Positions 21,283 through 29,622 are shown, counted from the stretch's first letter. The stretch: 64,000 bases of DNA from Serinicoccus hydrothermalis (GCF_001685415.1 NZ_CP014989.1:310001-374000); one strand, 5' to 3'. Notes: generated from the letters alone by a model not told the origin. Numbers and translations: made by a program.

Positions 21283-22133
21283 GCCGTGCTCCCGACCGGC
21301 CGCCGGTCCCGGACGGCGTGACCTGGGTCGAGGACCCGCGCGACCCCCGGGTGCGCGACTACTTCCGGCTCACCGACGTGGCGCTGCGCCGCGTCCTGGA
21401 GCCGGCCGAGGGCCTCTACCTCGCCGAGTCCGACAAGGTCATCCGACGGGCGCTCGCGGCGGGCCACCGGATGCGCTCTCTGCTGCTCACCCCGCGCTGG
21501 GCCGCCGAGCTGACCGAGCTCGTCGGGCCCGCCCTGGCGGCGGGCACACCGGTGTATGTCGGGACCGCCTCTGTCATCGAGGAGATGACCGGCTTCCACC
21601 TGCACCGCGGGGCGATCGCCGCCATGCACCGGCCCGAGCTCCCCGACGTCGCGCAGGTGGTGGACGGCGCGCGACGGGTCGCCGTGCTGGAGGACGTCGT
21701 CGACCACACCAACGTCGGGGCGGCCTTCCGCTCGGCGGCGGCGCTGGGTGTCGACGCCGTGCTCGTCACCCCGCGCTGCGCCGACCCGCTCTACCGCCGC
21801 GCGGTGCGGGTGTCGATGGGCACGGTCTTCCAGGTGCCGTGGACCCGGATCGACCCGTGGCCCGGTGGGGTGGAGTCGCTGCGCGGGCTGGGCTTCACCG
21901 TCGCCGCCCTGGCGCTCGCCGACGACGCGGTGAGCCTGGAGGACCTCGAGGCGGACCCGCCGGACCGCCTGGCGCTCGTGCTCGGCACCGAGGGCGACGG
22001 CCTGTCGCCGCGCACCGTGGAGAGCGCCGATGTCACCGTGCGGATCCCGATGGGCGGGGGAGTCGACAGCCTCAACGTCGCCGCCGCCAGCGCCGTGGCC
22101 TTCTGGGCTTTGCGGGAGCGAGGAACTCGTTGA
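21279..22133 (+). CDS. TrmH/SpoU family RNA 2'-O-methyltransferase
   Basis: A 284-aa SPOUT methyltransferase. An N-terminal L7Ae-like substrate domain (~15-110, LYLAESDKVIRRAL) is followed by the knotted catalytic domain with EDVVDHTNVGAAFRSAAALG (motif 1), LVLGTEGDGLS (motif 2) and VRIPMGGGVDSLNVAAASAV (motif 3). It uses SAM to methylate ribose in tRNA or rRNA; the target is not determinable. GTG 21279 overlaps the TauE stop. Confidence 0.9.
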   Translation: MSRAPDRPPVPDGVTWVEDPRDPRVRDYFRLTDVALRRVLEPAEGLYLAESDKVIRRALAAGHRMRSLLLTPRWAAELTELVGPALAAGTPVYVGTASVIEEMTGFHLHRGAIAAMHRPELPDVAQVVDGARRVAVLEDVVDHTNVGAAFRSAAALGVDAVLVTPRCADPLYRRAVRVSMGTVFQVPWTRIDPWPGGVESLRGLGFTVAALALADDAVSLEDLEADPPDRLALVLGTEGDGLSPRTVESADVTVRIPMGGGVDSLNVAAASAVAFWALRERGTR

Positions 22134-22876
22134 CGCGTCTGGTCGGCAGCTTCGCCGAGGGTGGTGACGACTACGAGCGCCTGCGGCCCTCGTACCCGGA
22201 CGCCGCGGTGGACCTGCTGGCTCCCGGGCGCGGGGCGGATGTCGTGGACGTGGGCGCGGGCACGGGCAAGCTGACCCGTCTGCTCATGGCTCGCGGTCAC
22301 CGGGTGCGGGCGGTCGAGCCGTCGGGAGCCATGCGGGAGACGCTGCGCCGGGCGCTGCCCGGGGTGGAGGTGCTCCCGGGCACCGGCGAGGCGACCGGCT
22401 TGCCGCAGGGCTCCGCCGACCTCGTGACGTATGCCCAGTCCTGGCACTGGACCGACCCTGAGCGCGCGGGAGTCGAGGCGGCGCGGCTGCTCCGCCCCGG
22501 CGGCGTGCTGGCGACGGTGTGGAACATGTTCGACGACACCGTCCCCTGGATGGTCGACGTCGAACGCGCCATGCACAGCAGTGAACGGGCCTGGCAGCCC
22601 GGGCCGGACGGGGGCGTGGCCGCACGCGGCGAACCGGGCGGAACGTTCGGCCCGCGCAGGCGCGACCTGGTGCGGTGGACCGACACGGTGGCCCTGGACG
22701 ACCTGCGACTCGTCGTGCGGACCCGCTCCTACTACTTGGAAGGCACCGTGGCCGAGCGCCGGGACATCGACCACGAGGTGGAGCAGGCGCTGGCCCGGCA
22801 CTTCCGGGACGCCCCGGGTGGGCAGAGCGTCGAGGTGCCCTACGTCACCACGGTGGACCGCTACGCCCGCGGCTGA
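22130..22876 (+). CDS. Class I SAM-dependent methyltransferase
   Basis: A 248-aa methyltransferase. Motif I is VVDVGAGTGKLTRLL, the acidic loop is RAVEPSGAMRE, and the later strands hold DLVTYAQSWHWTD and LRPGGVLATVWN. The sequence resembles UbiE/Methyltransf_11 enzymes acting on small molecules; the substrate is unknown. TTG 22130 is chosen because GGGAGCGAGGAA lies just upstream and the TTG overlaps the previous stop. Its last 16 bp overlap the convergent transporter gene. Confidence 0.82.
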   Translation: MTRLVGSFAEGGDDYERLRPSYPDAAVDLLAPGRGADVVDVGAGTGKLTRLLMARGHRVRAVEPSGAMRETLRRALPGVEVLPGTGEATGLPQGSADLVTYAQSWHWTDPERAGVEAARLLRPGGVLATVWNMFDDTVPWMVDVERAMHSSERAWQPGPDGGVAARGEPGGTFGPRRRDLVRWTDTVALDDLRLVVRTRSYYLEGTVAERRDIDHEVEQALARHFRDAPGGQSVEVPYVTTVDRYARG

Positions 22877-23844
22877 GCGGCAGCACGGGCGTCACGGCGA
22901 CGGAACCAGCCGGCGAGCGTGGCCCCGGACAGGTTGTGCCAGACCGAGAAGACCGCTCCGGGGAGGGCGGCGACTGGGGTGAAGAAGGTGGCGGCCAGGC
23001 CCGAGGCGAGGCCGGAGTTCTGCATACCGACCTCGATCGCCATCGTGCGGGCCGAGCGCTCACCCACCCCGGTCACCCGGCCGATGCCGTAGCCGATGCC
23101 CAGACCGAGCAGGTTGTGCAGGATCACCGCCGCGGTGACCAGCAGACCGGCTTCCACGAGCCGGTCCGCCGACAACGAGACGACGATCGCCACGACGACG
23201 CAGATCACCAGGACGGAGAACCACGGCATGGCCGGGAGCACCCGACGCACCAGCCTCGGCAGGAGCAGACGGACCAGCAGACCCAGGACGACCGGTACGA
23301 GGACGATGACGACGATCGTGCGGGCCATGCCCCAGCCGTCAACCGGTAGCCGCTCCCCGACGAGCCACAGCGTCAGCAGCGGGGTCAGCACGGGGGCCAG
23401 CAGCGTCGACACCGAGGTCATCGTCACCGAGAGCGCCGTGTCGGCCCGCGCGAGGTAGGCCACCACGTTGCTTGCCGTGCCACCCGGGACGCAGCCGACG
23501 AGGATCACGCCGGCGGCGATCTCGTCCGGGAGACGCAGCACCGTGACGACGAGCAGGCCGACGAGGGGCATGACGACGTACTGCGCGCCCACGCCGAGGA
23601 GCACCGGCAGCGGCCGGCGCAGCACCAGCGCGAAGTCCGGCAACGTGAGGGTCAGCCCCATCCCGAACATGATGACCCCGAGCAGCGGGGTGATGAGCCC
23701 GGCGCCGCCCGAGATCGGCCCGGCGAAGACATACCCGAGGATGCCGGCCACCAGGACGAGGACCGGGAACAGGGTGACCGCGCGGTAGGCGCTGCGGTCC
23801 TCCGCCTGGGAGGCCGAGGGCGGTGTGCTGTCGAGGATGCTCAC
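22861..23844 (-). CDS. Bile acid:sodium symporter (BASS) family transporter
   Basis: A 327-aa membrane protein with about nine to ten helices. FGMGLTLTLPDFA, GCVPGGTASNVVAYLARAD and EVGMQNSGLASGLA are the conserved sodium and substrate motifs of the BASS family. Bacterial members carry pantoate, ketoacids or similar organic anions; the substrate here is open. GTG 23844 (VSILDSTPPSAS) is the most likely start; upstream codons encode a Pro/Arg-rich stretch unlike a real N-terminus. Its 3' end overlaps the methyltransferase by 16 bp. Confidence 0.87.
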   Translation of the reverse strand: MSILDSTPPSASQAEDRSAYRAVTLFPVLVLVAGILGYVFAGPISGGAGLITPLLGVIMFGMGLTLTLPDFALVLRRPLPVLLGVGAQYVVMPLVGLLVVTVLRLPDEIAAGVILVGCVPGGTASNVVAYLARADTALSVTMTSVSTLLAPVLTPLLTLWLVGERLPVDGWGMARTIVVIVLVPVVLGLLVRLLLPRLVRRVLPAMPWFSVLVICVVVAIVVSLSADRLVEAGLLVTAAVILHNLLGLGIGYGIGRVTGVGERSARTMAIEVGMQNSGLASGLAATFFTPVAALPGAVFSVWHNLSGATLAGWFRRRDARAAAQPRA

Positions 23845-23914
23845 GGCCACAGACTGGCGCAGATCGACCGACGGCGCGCGAGGCGCGCGGCGGACCCGCC
23901 GGATGTTCCGTGCG

Positions 23915-24469
23915 TCAGGCGGGGATCTCCAGGGCCAGTCCCTCGACCACCTGGGCACCGGGCAGCTGCGCCGCCATGGCACCGGGCAGGCGCAGCTTGC
24001 TGCGGCGGACGCCGGAGCCGATGACGATCTGGGAGCGGTCGAGCACGCGGCTGTCCACGAGGACGGGCCAGTCCTGCGGCAGGCCGACCGGGGTGATGCC
24101 GCCGTACTCCATCCCGGTGCGCTCCACGGCGTCGTCCATGCTCATGAACGAGCACTTGCGCACGTCGAGTGCCTTGCGGATGGTCTTGTTGACGTCGGCG
24201 CGGGTATGCCCGAGCACGAGCGCGGCGCACACCCGCTCCTCGCCGGCGCGCGCCCCGGCGACGACGATGCAGTTGGCCATGTCCTCCATGGCCCACCCGG
24301 TCGCCTCCACCAGCACCGCCGTGTCCGCCTGGTCGGGGTCGATCTCGGCGACCTCGACGGCGTCGACATCGGTGCCGGCGGGGTCGCTCCGCAGACCCTC
24401 GAGCGCCGCCCGCACCGGCTCCGCGAGCAGGTCGGGCCGGTCGAGGGCAGGGGTCCAGGTGAGGGTCAC
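23915..24469 (-). CDS. YbaK/EbsC family aminoacyl-tRNA deacylase-like protein
   Basis: A 184-aa YbaK/ProX-type domain. CIVVAGARAGEERVCAALVLGHTRADVNK and MEYGGITPVGLPQDWPVLVDSRV match the family, including the GGxxP-type substrate loop. Relatives remove mischarged amino acids from tRNA(Pro) or tRNA(Cys). GTG 24469 overlaps the PEBP gene stop as GTGA, so the two are coupled. Confidence 0.86.
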   Translation of the reverse strand: MTLTWTPALDRPDLLAEPVRAALEGLRSDPAGTDVDAVEVAEIDPDQADTAVLVEATGWAMEDMANCIVVAGARAGEERVCAALVLGHTRADVNKTIRKALDVRKCSFMSMDDAVERTGMEYGGITPVGLPQDWPVLVDSRVLDRSQIVIGSGVRRSKLRLPGAMAAQLPGAQVVEGLALEIPA

Positions 24470-24996
24470 AGCTGGTAGGTGCCGGTGATCGAGCCGCGGG
24501 CCAGCACGTTGCCGAGGGTCATGAACTGGGCCTTCGCGACCGAGCTGGAGGCGTCCAGGCCGGTGTCGTCGGTGTCCAGCGCCCACACGGTGAACACGTA
24601 GCGGTGCGGCACGTCGCCCTCCGGCGGCGCGCAGCCGCCCCAGTCCTTGGTGCCGAAGTCGTTGGCCAGGGTGAAGGCGCCCTCGCCGTGCTGGTTGCCG
24701 TACTCGCCGGCACCGGCGGCCAGGCTGGTGACGTCGGCGGGCATGCCGATGATGGCCCAGTGGGAGAAGCCGCCCACCACGGGCGCGTCCGGGTCGTGGC
24801 AGACCATGAGGTAGGACTTCGTGCCCTCGGGTGCGCCGGACCAGGACAGCTGGGGCGAGGTGTTGCCGTGGCCGTACCCGGCGCTGTCCGGCAGCGCCTC
24901 GCCGTCGGCGAAGTCCTCGCTGGTCACCTCCAGCGATGCCGGCGCGGCCGGCAGGGTGTCGATCGGGTGCGGGGCAAGGGTGCGGTCGAGATCCAT
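24466..24996 (-). CDS. YbhB/YbcL family PEBP-like protein
   Basis: A 176-aa phosphatidylethanolamine-binding-protein fold. SPQLSWSGAPEGTKSYLMVCHDPDAPVVGGFSHW is the ligand-site signature, and later GGCAPPEGDVPHRYVFTVWA occurs. There is no signal peptide. The biological role of bacterial PEBP proteins is unclear. ATG 24996 has TAGGTT 6 nt upstream on the minus strand (leaderless type). Confidence 0.88.
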   Translation of the reverse strand: MDLDRTLAPHPIDTLPAAPASLEVTSEDFADGEALPDSAGYGHGNTSPQLSWSGAPEGTKSYLMVCHDPDAPVVGGFSHWAIIGMPADVTSLAAGAGEYGNQHGEGAFTLANDFGTKDWGGCAPPEGDVPHRYVFTVWALDTDDTGLDASSSVAKAQFMTLGNVLARGSITGTYQL

Positions 24997-25002
24997 GGCC
25001 CG

Positions 25003-25066
25003 AACCTAACGCGAGCGGCCCGGGCGGTGCATGTCGTCCCGGCATGTCGGTGCCCCGTGACACAGT
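25003..25066. promoter_or_regulatory. Divergent promoter region of PEBP gene and dinB
   Basis: TAGGTT (minus strand, 25003-25008) is 6 nt before the PEBP ATG. CACAGT (25061-25066) is 7 nt before the dinB ATG and could be its -10. No SOS-box-like palindrome (GAAC-N4-GTTC) was found in this 77-bp space. Confidence 0.45.
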
Positions 25067-25073
25067 GGACGGT

Positions 25074-26483
25074 ATGCCGCAGGACCCGCGTCGGTGCATC
25101 ATGCACCTCGACCTCGACGCGTTCTTCGCGGCGGTGGAGCAGCGCGACAAGCCGTCGCTTCGGGGGCGGCCGGTCATCGTCGGCGGCCTGGGCGGTCGGG
25201 GGGTGGTCGCGACCGCCTCCTACGAGGCCCGGCGCTTCGGTGCGCGCTCCGCGATGCCCACCATCGAGGCACGGCGGCGCTGCCCGGCGGGGACGGCCTT
25301 CCTGGCCGGCCGTTACGCGGCATACCGGGCCAGCTCGGAGGTCGTCATGGAGATCCTGCGCGGCTGCTCCCCGCTGGTGGAGCAGGTGTCGGTCGACGAG
25401 GCCTACGTCGACCTGGGCCGGCCGGCCGGATCGCTGGGCTGGGAGGACGACGTCGAGGCCTGGTGCCGGGAGCTGCTCGGGCGGATCACGGAGGCGACCG
25501 GTGGGCTGACCGCGTCCGTGGGCCTGGCGACCACCAAGATGATGGCCAAGCTCGCCAGCGAGATGGACAAGCCGGCCGGGGTGACGCTGGTGCGGCCGGG
25601 GGAGGAGCTGGAGGTCCTGCACGCGCTGTCGGTGCGCGCCATCCCCGGGATCGGTCCGGCGACCGCCTCGCGCCTGCACGGCTTCGGGGTGGACACGGTG
25701 GCCGACCTCGCCCGCATGTCCGAGCCCGACCTCGTCTCGATCTTCGGGACGGCGCACGGTGCGGCCCTGCACCGGCTGGCGCGGGCCGAGGACGAGCGGG
25801 CGGTGGTCGTGGAGCGGGAGGCCAAGTCGATCTCGGTGGAGGAGACCTTCGAGAACGACGTGTCCGACCGGGCCGCGCTGGAGTCGGAGCTGAGGCGCAT
25901 GTCGCGCGGGCTGGCGGGGCGGCTGGAGCGGACCGGCGTCTTCGCGCGGACCATCACGGTCAAGGCGCGGCAGCACGACTTCACGACGCAGACCCGGTCG
26001 GGCACCCTGCCCTTCGCGACCGGTGACGCGGCGATCATCCTGCGCGAGGGCCGACGGCTGCTCCGCTCGGTCGACGTGACCTCCGGCCTGCGGCTGCTGG
26101 GGCTCGGCGTCGCCGGGCTCACCGCCCACGCGCAGGAGGAGCTGGCGCTGGAGACGGCATACCCGCTGCTGGGGGACGCGGCGCTGCCGGACGCGGTGGG
26201 CGCGCTGGAGGAGGACGCGGACGGGACGACGGTGGTCGACGACGGCGATGAGGCAGAGGTGCCGCGGGCCGTGGCGGGACGGATGCTGCCGGGCTGGCGC
26301 ACGGGGCAGGACGTGCGACACGACGAGCACGGCGCGGGCTGGGTGTGGGGGAGCGGGCGGGGTGTCGTGACGGTCCGTTTCGAGGGTCCGCGGACAGTCC
26401 CGGGCCCCGTGCGGAGCTTTGCCGAGGGCGACCCGGCGCTGCACCAGGCCGAACCCCCGGACTGGCGTGATCCACCCCCGTGA
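25074..26483 (+). CDS. dinB: DNA polymerase IV (Y-family, DinB)
   Basis: A 469-aa translesion polymerase. The metal-binding residues lie in MHLDLDAFFAAVEQ and SVDEAYVDL; SYEARRFGARSAMP is the finger motif; SVGLATTKMMAKLAS and AIPGIGPATASRL (HhH) follow, then the little-finger domain to ~360. About 100 extra residues follow, with an acidic stretch (LEEDADGTTVVDDGDEAEV) and an SH3-like piece (GWRTGQDVRHDEHGAGWVWG). The extension lacks an obvious beta-clamp motif. ATG 25074 lies inside a GGTATGCC word. Confidence 0.93.
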   Translation: MPQDPRRCIMHLDLDAFFAAVEQRDKPSLRGRPVIVGGLGGRGVVATASYEARRFGARSAMPTIEARRRCPAGTAFLAGRYAAYRASSEVVMEILRGCSPLVEQVSVDEAYVDLGRPAGSLGWEDDVEAWCRELLGRITEATGGLTASVGLATTKMMAKLASEMDKPAGVTLVRPGEELEVLHALSVRAIPGIGPATASRLHGFGVDTVADLARMSEPDLVSIFGTAHGAALHRLARAEDERAVVVEREAKSISVEETFENDVSDRAALESELRRMSRGLAGRLERTGVFARTITVKARQHDFTTQTRSGTLPFATGDAAIILREGRRLLRSVDVTSGLRLLGLGVAGLTAHAQEELALETAYPLLGDAALPDAVGALEEDADGTTVVDDGDEAEVPRAVAGRMLPGWRTGQDVRHDEHGAGWVWGSGRGVVTVRFEGPRTVPGPVRSFAEGDPALHQAEPPDWRDPPP

Positions 26484-26540
26484 GCGTGCTAGCCTTGACG
26501 GTCGTTGCGCACTCCCCACGGGTGCCGCAGCGGCACACCT

Positions 26541-26624
26541 GTCCGGGTGGCGGAATGGCAGACGCGCTAGCTTGAGGTGCTAGTGCCCTTAACGGGCGTG
26601 GGGGTTCAAGTCCCCCTCCGGACA
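26541..26624 (+). tRNA. tRNA-Leu (anticodon GAG)
   Basis: The acceptor stem pairs GTCCGGG with TCCGGAC (one G-T pair) and the discriminator is A26624. The D-arm GGCGGAATGGCAGAC, the anticodon arm CTAGC-TTGAGGT-GCTAG with GAG, a long variable arm (TGCCCTTAACGGGCG) and the T-arm GGGGGTTCAAGTCCCCC are all present. The long variable arm confirms a class II tRNA. CCA is not encoded. Confidence 0.96.
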
Positions 26625-26646
26625 CGTCGTCCAGCAACGGACGCCG

Positions 26647-26678
26647 AAGGCCCCCTGACCCACGGTCCGGGGGCCTTT
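26647..26678 (+). terminator. Intrinsic terminator after tRNA-Leu
   Basis: A 14-bp stem AAGGCCCCCTGACC / GGTCCGGGGGCCTT with one mismatch and a CAC loop, followed by TTTCCC. It ends the tRNA transcript and may also serve the convergent VOC gene. Confidence 0.85.
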
Positions 26679-26686
26679 CCCGTGCC

Positions 26687-27394
26687 TCAGCCCGCGGCCT
26701 GCACCAGCGTGAGCAGGTTGCCGTCGGGGTCCTCGACCGAGGCGAAGCCGGCCACGGCGGTGCCCTCGCGCACCTCGAGCTCCACACCCGCGGCGGCCAG
26801 GTCCGCAGCGGTCCGGCGCAGGTCGGTGACCGTGATCGTGACCAGACCCCCTCCCGCGCGCCGCTCGTCGAGGGTCACCTGCAGCGACCCCGACCGGTCG
26901 TGCCACTCCGCGAGGCCCGGCATGGGGCGGGCGTCAGGCTCCCTCCCGAGGACGGCTCGGTAGAACTCCGCGGCCCGGTCCAGGTCGGACACGGGAAGGC
27001 AGGCGACCACGTCGGTCACGGCGGCGGAGGCCTGGTCCCGCTCGAGCAGGATGACGGTGTTGCCCTCGGAGTCGTCGAAGGTGAACATCGGCGGCATACC
27101 CTCCAGCCGCAGCACCTCCTCGTGCAGGTGCACCCCGGCCTCGCGGAGCTCACGGTGGGCCAGGTCGGCGTCGTCGATCCAGTAGCGCACGCCCAGGGGG
27201 AGGCCACCCTCACGGGTGAGCAGCGCGACCCCGACGGCGGAGCCGGGAGGTGCGACCTCGACCATCCGCACCCCCGGGAACGGCTCGGTGTCCGTGCGCA
27301 CCTCGCAGCCGAGGACGTCGCGGTAGAAGGCGAGCGCGCGGTCCAGGTCCTCGACGACGACGGTCACGCTGGAGATGTCCCGTGTGATGTCCAT
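26687..27394 (-). CDS. Two-domain VOC (glyoxalase-fold) protein
   Basis: A 235-aa protein with two vicinal-oxygen-chelate domains. The first (~5-125) shows VVVEDLDRALAFYRDVLGCEV and FTFDDSEGNTVILLER; the second (~130-235) shows CLPVSDLDRAAEFYRAVLGRE and DPDGNLLTLVQ. The Glu metal ligand position is kept at the end of the first domain. Such proteins include dioxygenases, antibiotic-binding proteins and lyases; no specific function can be set. ATG 27394; the upstream region is shared with the DUF559 gene and holds the first 32-bp palindrome. Confidence 0.82.
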   Translation of the reverse strand: MDITRDISSVTVVVEDLDRALAFYRDVLGCEVRTDTEPFPGVRMVEVAPPGSAVGVALLTREGGLPLGVRYWIDDADLAHRELREAGVHLHEEVLRLEGMPPMFTFDDSEGNTVILLERDQASAAVTDVVACLPVSDLDRAAEFYRAVLGREPDARPMPGLAEWHDRSGSLQVTLDERRAGGGLVTITVTDLRRTAADLAAAGVELEVREGTAVAGFASVEDPDGNLLTLVQAAG

Positions 27395-27473
27395 GGCGGT
27401 GGGACCGCCGCCGGCGGTCGGACTCATCGCGGCGCGTCGCGCGGGTCCTGGCCGACGACGCACCGGCCGCGAA

Positions 27474-27505
27474 CGGCTCAGGTGCGCACGTGCGTACCTG
27501 AGCCG
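27474..27505. repeat. 32-bp palindrome, copy 1
   Basis: CGGCTCAGGTGCGCAC / GTGCGTACCTGAGCCG, 16+16 nt with one mismatch and no loop, preceded by GAA. It is nearly identical to copy 2 at 28565 and lies between two divergent gene starts, so here it is not at a gene end. Confidence 0.85.
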
Positions 27506-27598
27506 CTCGGGACGGGAGCGTCGCCGGAAGATCCGGTACCCCGGGCGGGTTGTGGAAAACTTCTGCGCCGTGGTGACCGCCTCGGGCACGGTGAGGGT

Positions 27599-28537
27599 AT
27601 GCGCGAAGCCCCGCCTCGGCCGGACCTCACCCGACCCTTCCTCAGGCAGGAGGGGTTGCGGGCGGGCATGTCCAAGCACACGCTCGACGGCCCGGAGTTC
27701 CGACGTCTCCTCGGGAGCGTCCGGGTGCTGGCGGAGGTGACCGTCACCGCTCACCTCCTCGCGCGGGCGGCTCTGCTGGTCGCGCCGGATGCGGTGGTCA
27801 GCCATCACTCCGCGGCTCGGCTCTACGGCGCCGTGGTCCCCGACTCTCCCCGCGTGCACCTCACGATCGGTCGCGCCCAGGATCGGCGGCGCAGGCAGGG
27901 GCTGCAGTGGCACGTCGACGCCGCGGCGACCAGCTGCCTCTACCGCGGGATCCGGGTCACGACCGCTGCGCAGACCTTCCTCGACCTCGCGCACGACCTC
28001 ACCCTCGTGGACCTCGTCGTCCTGGGTGACTCGCTCGTGCACCGCGGGCACGCCAGTCCGAATGCGCTGGTCGAGGCGGCGGAGAGCCGCGGCATACCCC
28101 TCGCGCGTCGGGCGGCAGCGCTGGTCCGTCGCGGTGCGGAGTCGCCGATGGAGACCAAGGTCCGGCTGCTGCTCGTGCTGGCCGGCTTCCCCGAGCCCAG
28201 GATGCAGGTCGCCTTCGTGGACCGTGGGGGTCAGACCCGCTACCGGCTGGACCTCGCCTATCCCGAGCTCAAGGTGGCGATCGAGTACGACGGGCGGCAC
28301 CACGCCGCAGACCCCGCACAGTGGGGGCACGACATCTCGCGCCGCGAGTGGCTCGACGACCAGGGATGGCGGCTCGTGGTGCTGCGCAGCCCGGACGTCC
28401 ACGCCACCCCGTGGGCGACCGTACGGCGCATCGCGGGCATCCTCGCGGCGCACGGCTACGACAAGCCGCTGCCGCCCGTGCCCCCGGCGGCCTTCGCCGA
28501 GCACTTCCCGGAGCAGCCGTGGCGCTCGAGTACCTGA
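27599..28537 (+). CDS. DUF559 (Vsr-like) nuclease-domain protein with AbiEi-like N-terminus
   Basis: A 312-aa protein. The N-terminal ~180 residues resemble the AbiEi/type IV antitoxin-like region common in actinobacteria (VSHHSAARLYGAVVPD, LHLTIG-like VHLTIGRAQDRRR). The C-terminal ~110 residues form a Vsr-fold DUF559 domain with RLDLAYPELKVAIEYDGRHH, where D, E and D fit a PD-(D/E)XK-like site, then RREWLDDQGWRLVVLRS. Nuclease activity is inferred. ATG 27599 follows GTGAGGGT. Two copies of a 32-bp palindrome flank the gene, giving a cassette-like look. Confidence 0.82.
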   Translation: MREAPPRPDLTRPFLRQEGLRAGMSKHTLDGPEFRRLLGSVRVLAEVTVTAHLLARAALLVAPDAVVSHHSAARLYGAVVPDSPRVHLTIGRAQDRRRRQGLQWHVDAAATSCLYRGIRVTTAAQTFLDLAHDLTLVDLVVLGDSLVHRGHASPNALVEAAESRGIPLARRAAALVRRGAESPMETKVRLLLVLAGFPEPRMQVAFVDRGGQTRYRLDLAYPELKVAIEYDGRHHAADPAQWGHDISRREWLDDQGWRLVVLRSPDVHATPWATVRRIAGILAAHGYDKPLPPVPPAAFAEHFPEQPWRSST

Positions 28538-28564
28538 CCGTCCCGGCGACACACCAGACGCGAA

Positions 28565-28596
28565 CGGCTCAGGTACGCACGTGCGTACCTGAGCCG
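28565..28596. terminator. 32-bp perfect palindrome, copy 2, between convergent genes
   Basis: CGGCTCAGGTACGCAC / GTGCGTACCTGAGCCG is perfect over 16+16 nt, centred on CACGTG. It lies between the ends of the DUF559 and pentapeptide genes and probably ends both transcripts. It is the same element as copy 1 at 27474. Confidence 0.75.
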
Positions 28597-28642
28597 CTCC
28601 GCGCGGGCGCGTCGGGGGGACGGAAGGCCGCGGCGGCACCCC

Positions 28643-29242
28643 TCAGGTCTCGACGACGGCGCCGAGCGACTCGGCGAGGGCCAGCGCGCCGGCCAGGTCG
28701 AGGCGGGCGCCCCGGATCGAGACGTCGGAGAGGTCGGCGCCGACCAGGCTCGTCTCCCGCAGGTCCGCCCCGTCGAGCCGGGCCGAGCGCAGCACCGCGC
28801 CGGCGAGGTCGCTGCCGCGCAGCGAGGCCTTGCGCAGGTCGGCCTCGGTCAGGTCGGCCTCGGTGAGCCGCAGGCCGGCCAGGTCCTGGTCGCGCAGGTC
28901 GGCACCGCGCAGCGACACGCCCCACCAGGAGCCGCCGGTCACCGTGATCGGTCGCAGGTCGCACCCCGTGAAGCTCGACCCGTCGAGCCGGCACCCCTCG
29001 AGGGTCGCGTCGAAGAAGGAGGTGTCGGTGAAAGTGCACGCCACGAAGGCGCTCTGCCGGTGCACCGAGGCGTTGAGCCGGCACCGGTCGAAGGTGCAGT
29101 CCGTGAAGCGGGCGCCGGACGTCACCGCCTCGGTGAGGTCGACCTCGCGCAGGACGCAGTCGCGCCACGAGCCGCCGGTGAGCTCGCGGGCATACCAGTC
29201 CTCGTCGAGGATCGTGACCCCCGCAACCTCCTCGCCGCTCAC
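28643..29242 (-). CDS. Pentapeptide repeat protein
   Basis: A 199-aa protein whose residues ~40-185 consist of A(D/N)LxX-type pentapeptides (GADLRDQDLAGLRLTEADLTEADLR...), which fold as a right-handed quadrilateral helix. Some relatives mimic DNA and protect gyrase from quinolones; most are uncharacterised, and this one cannot be assigned. GTG 29242 overlaps the upstream stop as GTGA, making it the last gene of a GntR - PNPOx-like - pentapeptide operon. Confidence 0.85.
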   Translation of the reverse strand: MSGEEVAGVTILDEDWYARELTGGSWRDCVLREVDLTEAVTSGARFTDCTFDRCRLNASVHRQSAFVACTFTDTSFFDATLEGCRLDGSSFTGCDLRPITVTGGSWWGVSLRGADLRDQDLAGLRLTEADLTEADLRKASLRGSDLAGAVLRSARLDGADLRETSLVGADLSDVSIRGARLDLAGALALAESLGAVVET

Positions 29243-29607
29243 GACAGCGGCTGGCAGTCGTTGCCGCAGTCCGTCGCCGACGGCGGCGAGTCCGGCCGGG
29301 GGCGGCGGTGGAGCACGGCGTGGCTCGGCTCGACGTGCAGCTCGTCGCCGACCAGGGCCGCCTCGCCGTCGACGATGAGGGTGTAGCCGTCGACCTGCGC
29401 CGGCGGCAGCAGCAACGTGACCTGGGGCCGCGCGGGCACGGTGCGCAGCGCGGTGCGACCAGGACGGTCGACGACGAGGACGTCCGCGCGCATGGTCACC
29501 TCGACCTCGCCCACGTGCGGCCGGTCCTCGCCCGACAGCAGGAGGTATGCCGTGGGGTGCCGCCCCAGCGCCTCGCCCAGCTCCTCCAGGTCCACCACGA
29601 TGCTCAT
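29239..29607 (-). CDS. Small PNPOx-like (split-barrel) protein
   Basis: A 122-aa protein with the beta-barrel pattern of pyridoxamine-phosphate-oxidase-like proteins (RPHVGEVEVTMRADVLVV, ARPQVTLLLPP, GYTLIVDGEAAL). It ends in a Cys-containing tail (ATDCGNDCQPLS). Flavin or F420 binding is possible but unproven. ATG 29607 is chosen; a GTG at 29622, directly after the GntR stop, is an alternative. Its stop overlaps the pentapeptide start. Confidence 0.68.
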   Translation of the reverse strand: MSIVVDLEELGEALGRHPTAYLLLSGEDRPHVGEVEVTMRADVLVVDRPGRTALRTVPARPQVTLLLPPAQVDGYTLIVDGEAALVGDELHVEPSHAVLHRRPRPDSPPSATDCGNDCQPLS

Positions 29608-29622
29608 GGGGACATCCTGCAC

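Noticed and set aside
22893-22910. Fourteen bases GGCGACGGAACCAG shared with the right arm of the 46-bp palindrome at 14775
   Set aside because: Here they encode part of the conserved C-terminus of the BASS transporter and have no inverted partner; treated as chance.
25003-25073. SOS box upstream of dinB
   Set aside because: No GAAC-N4-GTTC-type palindrome was found between the divergent starts.
26541-26624. tRNA-Leu as an integration site with a mobile element
   Set aside because: No integrase, no repeated tRNA 3' end and a normal terminator directly follow; the neighbours look chromosomal.
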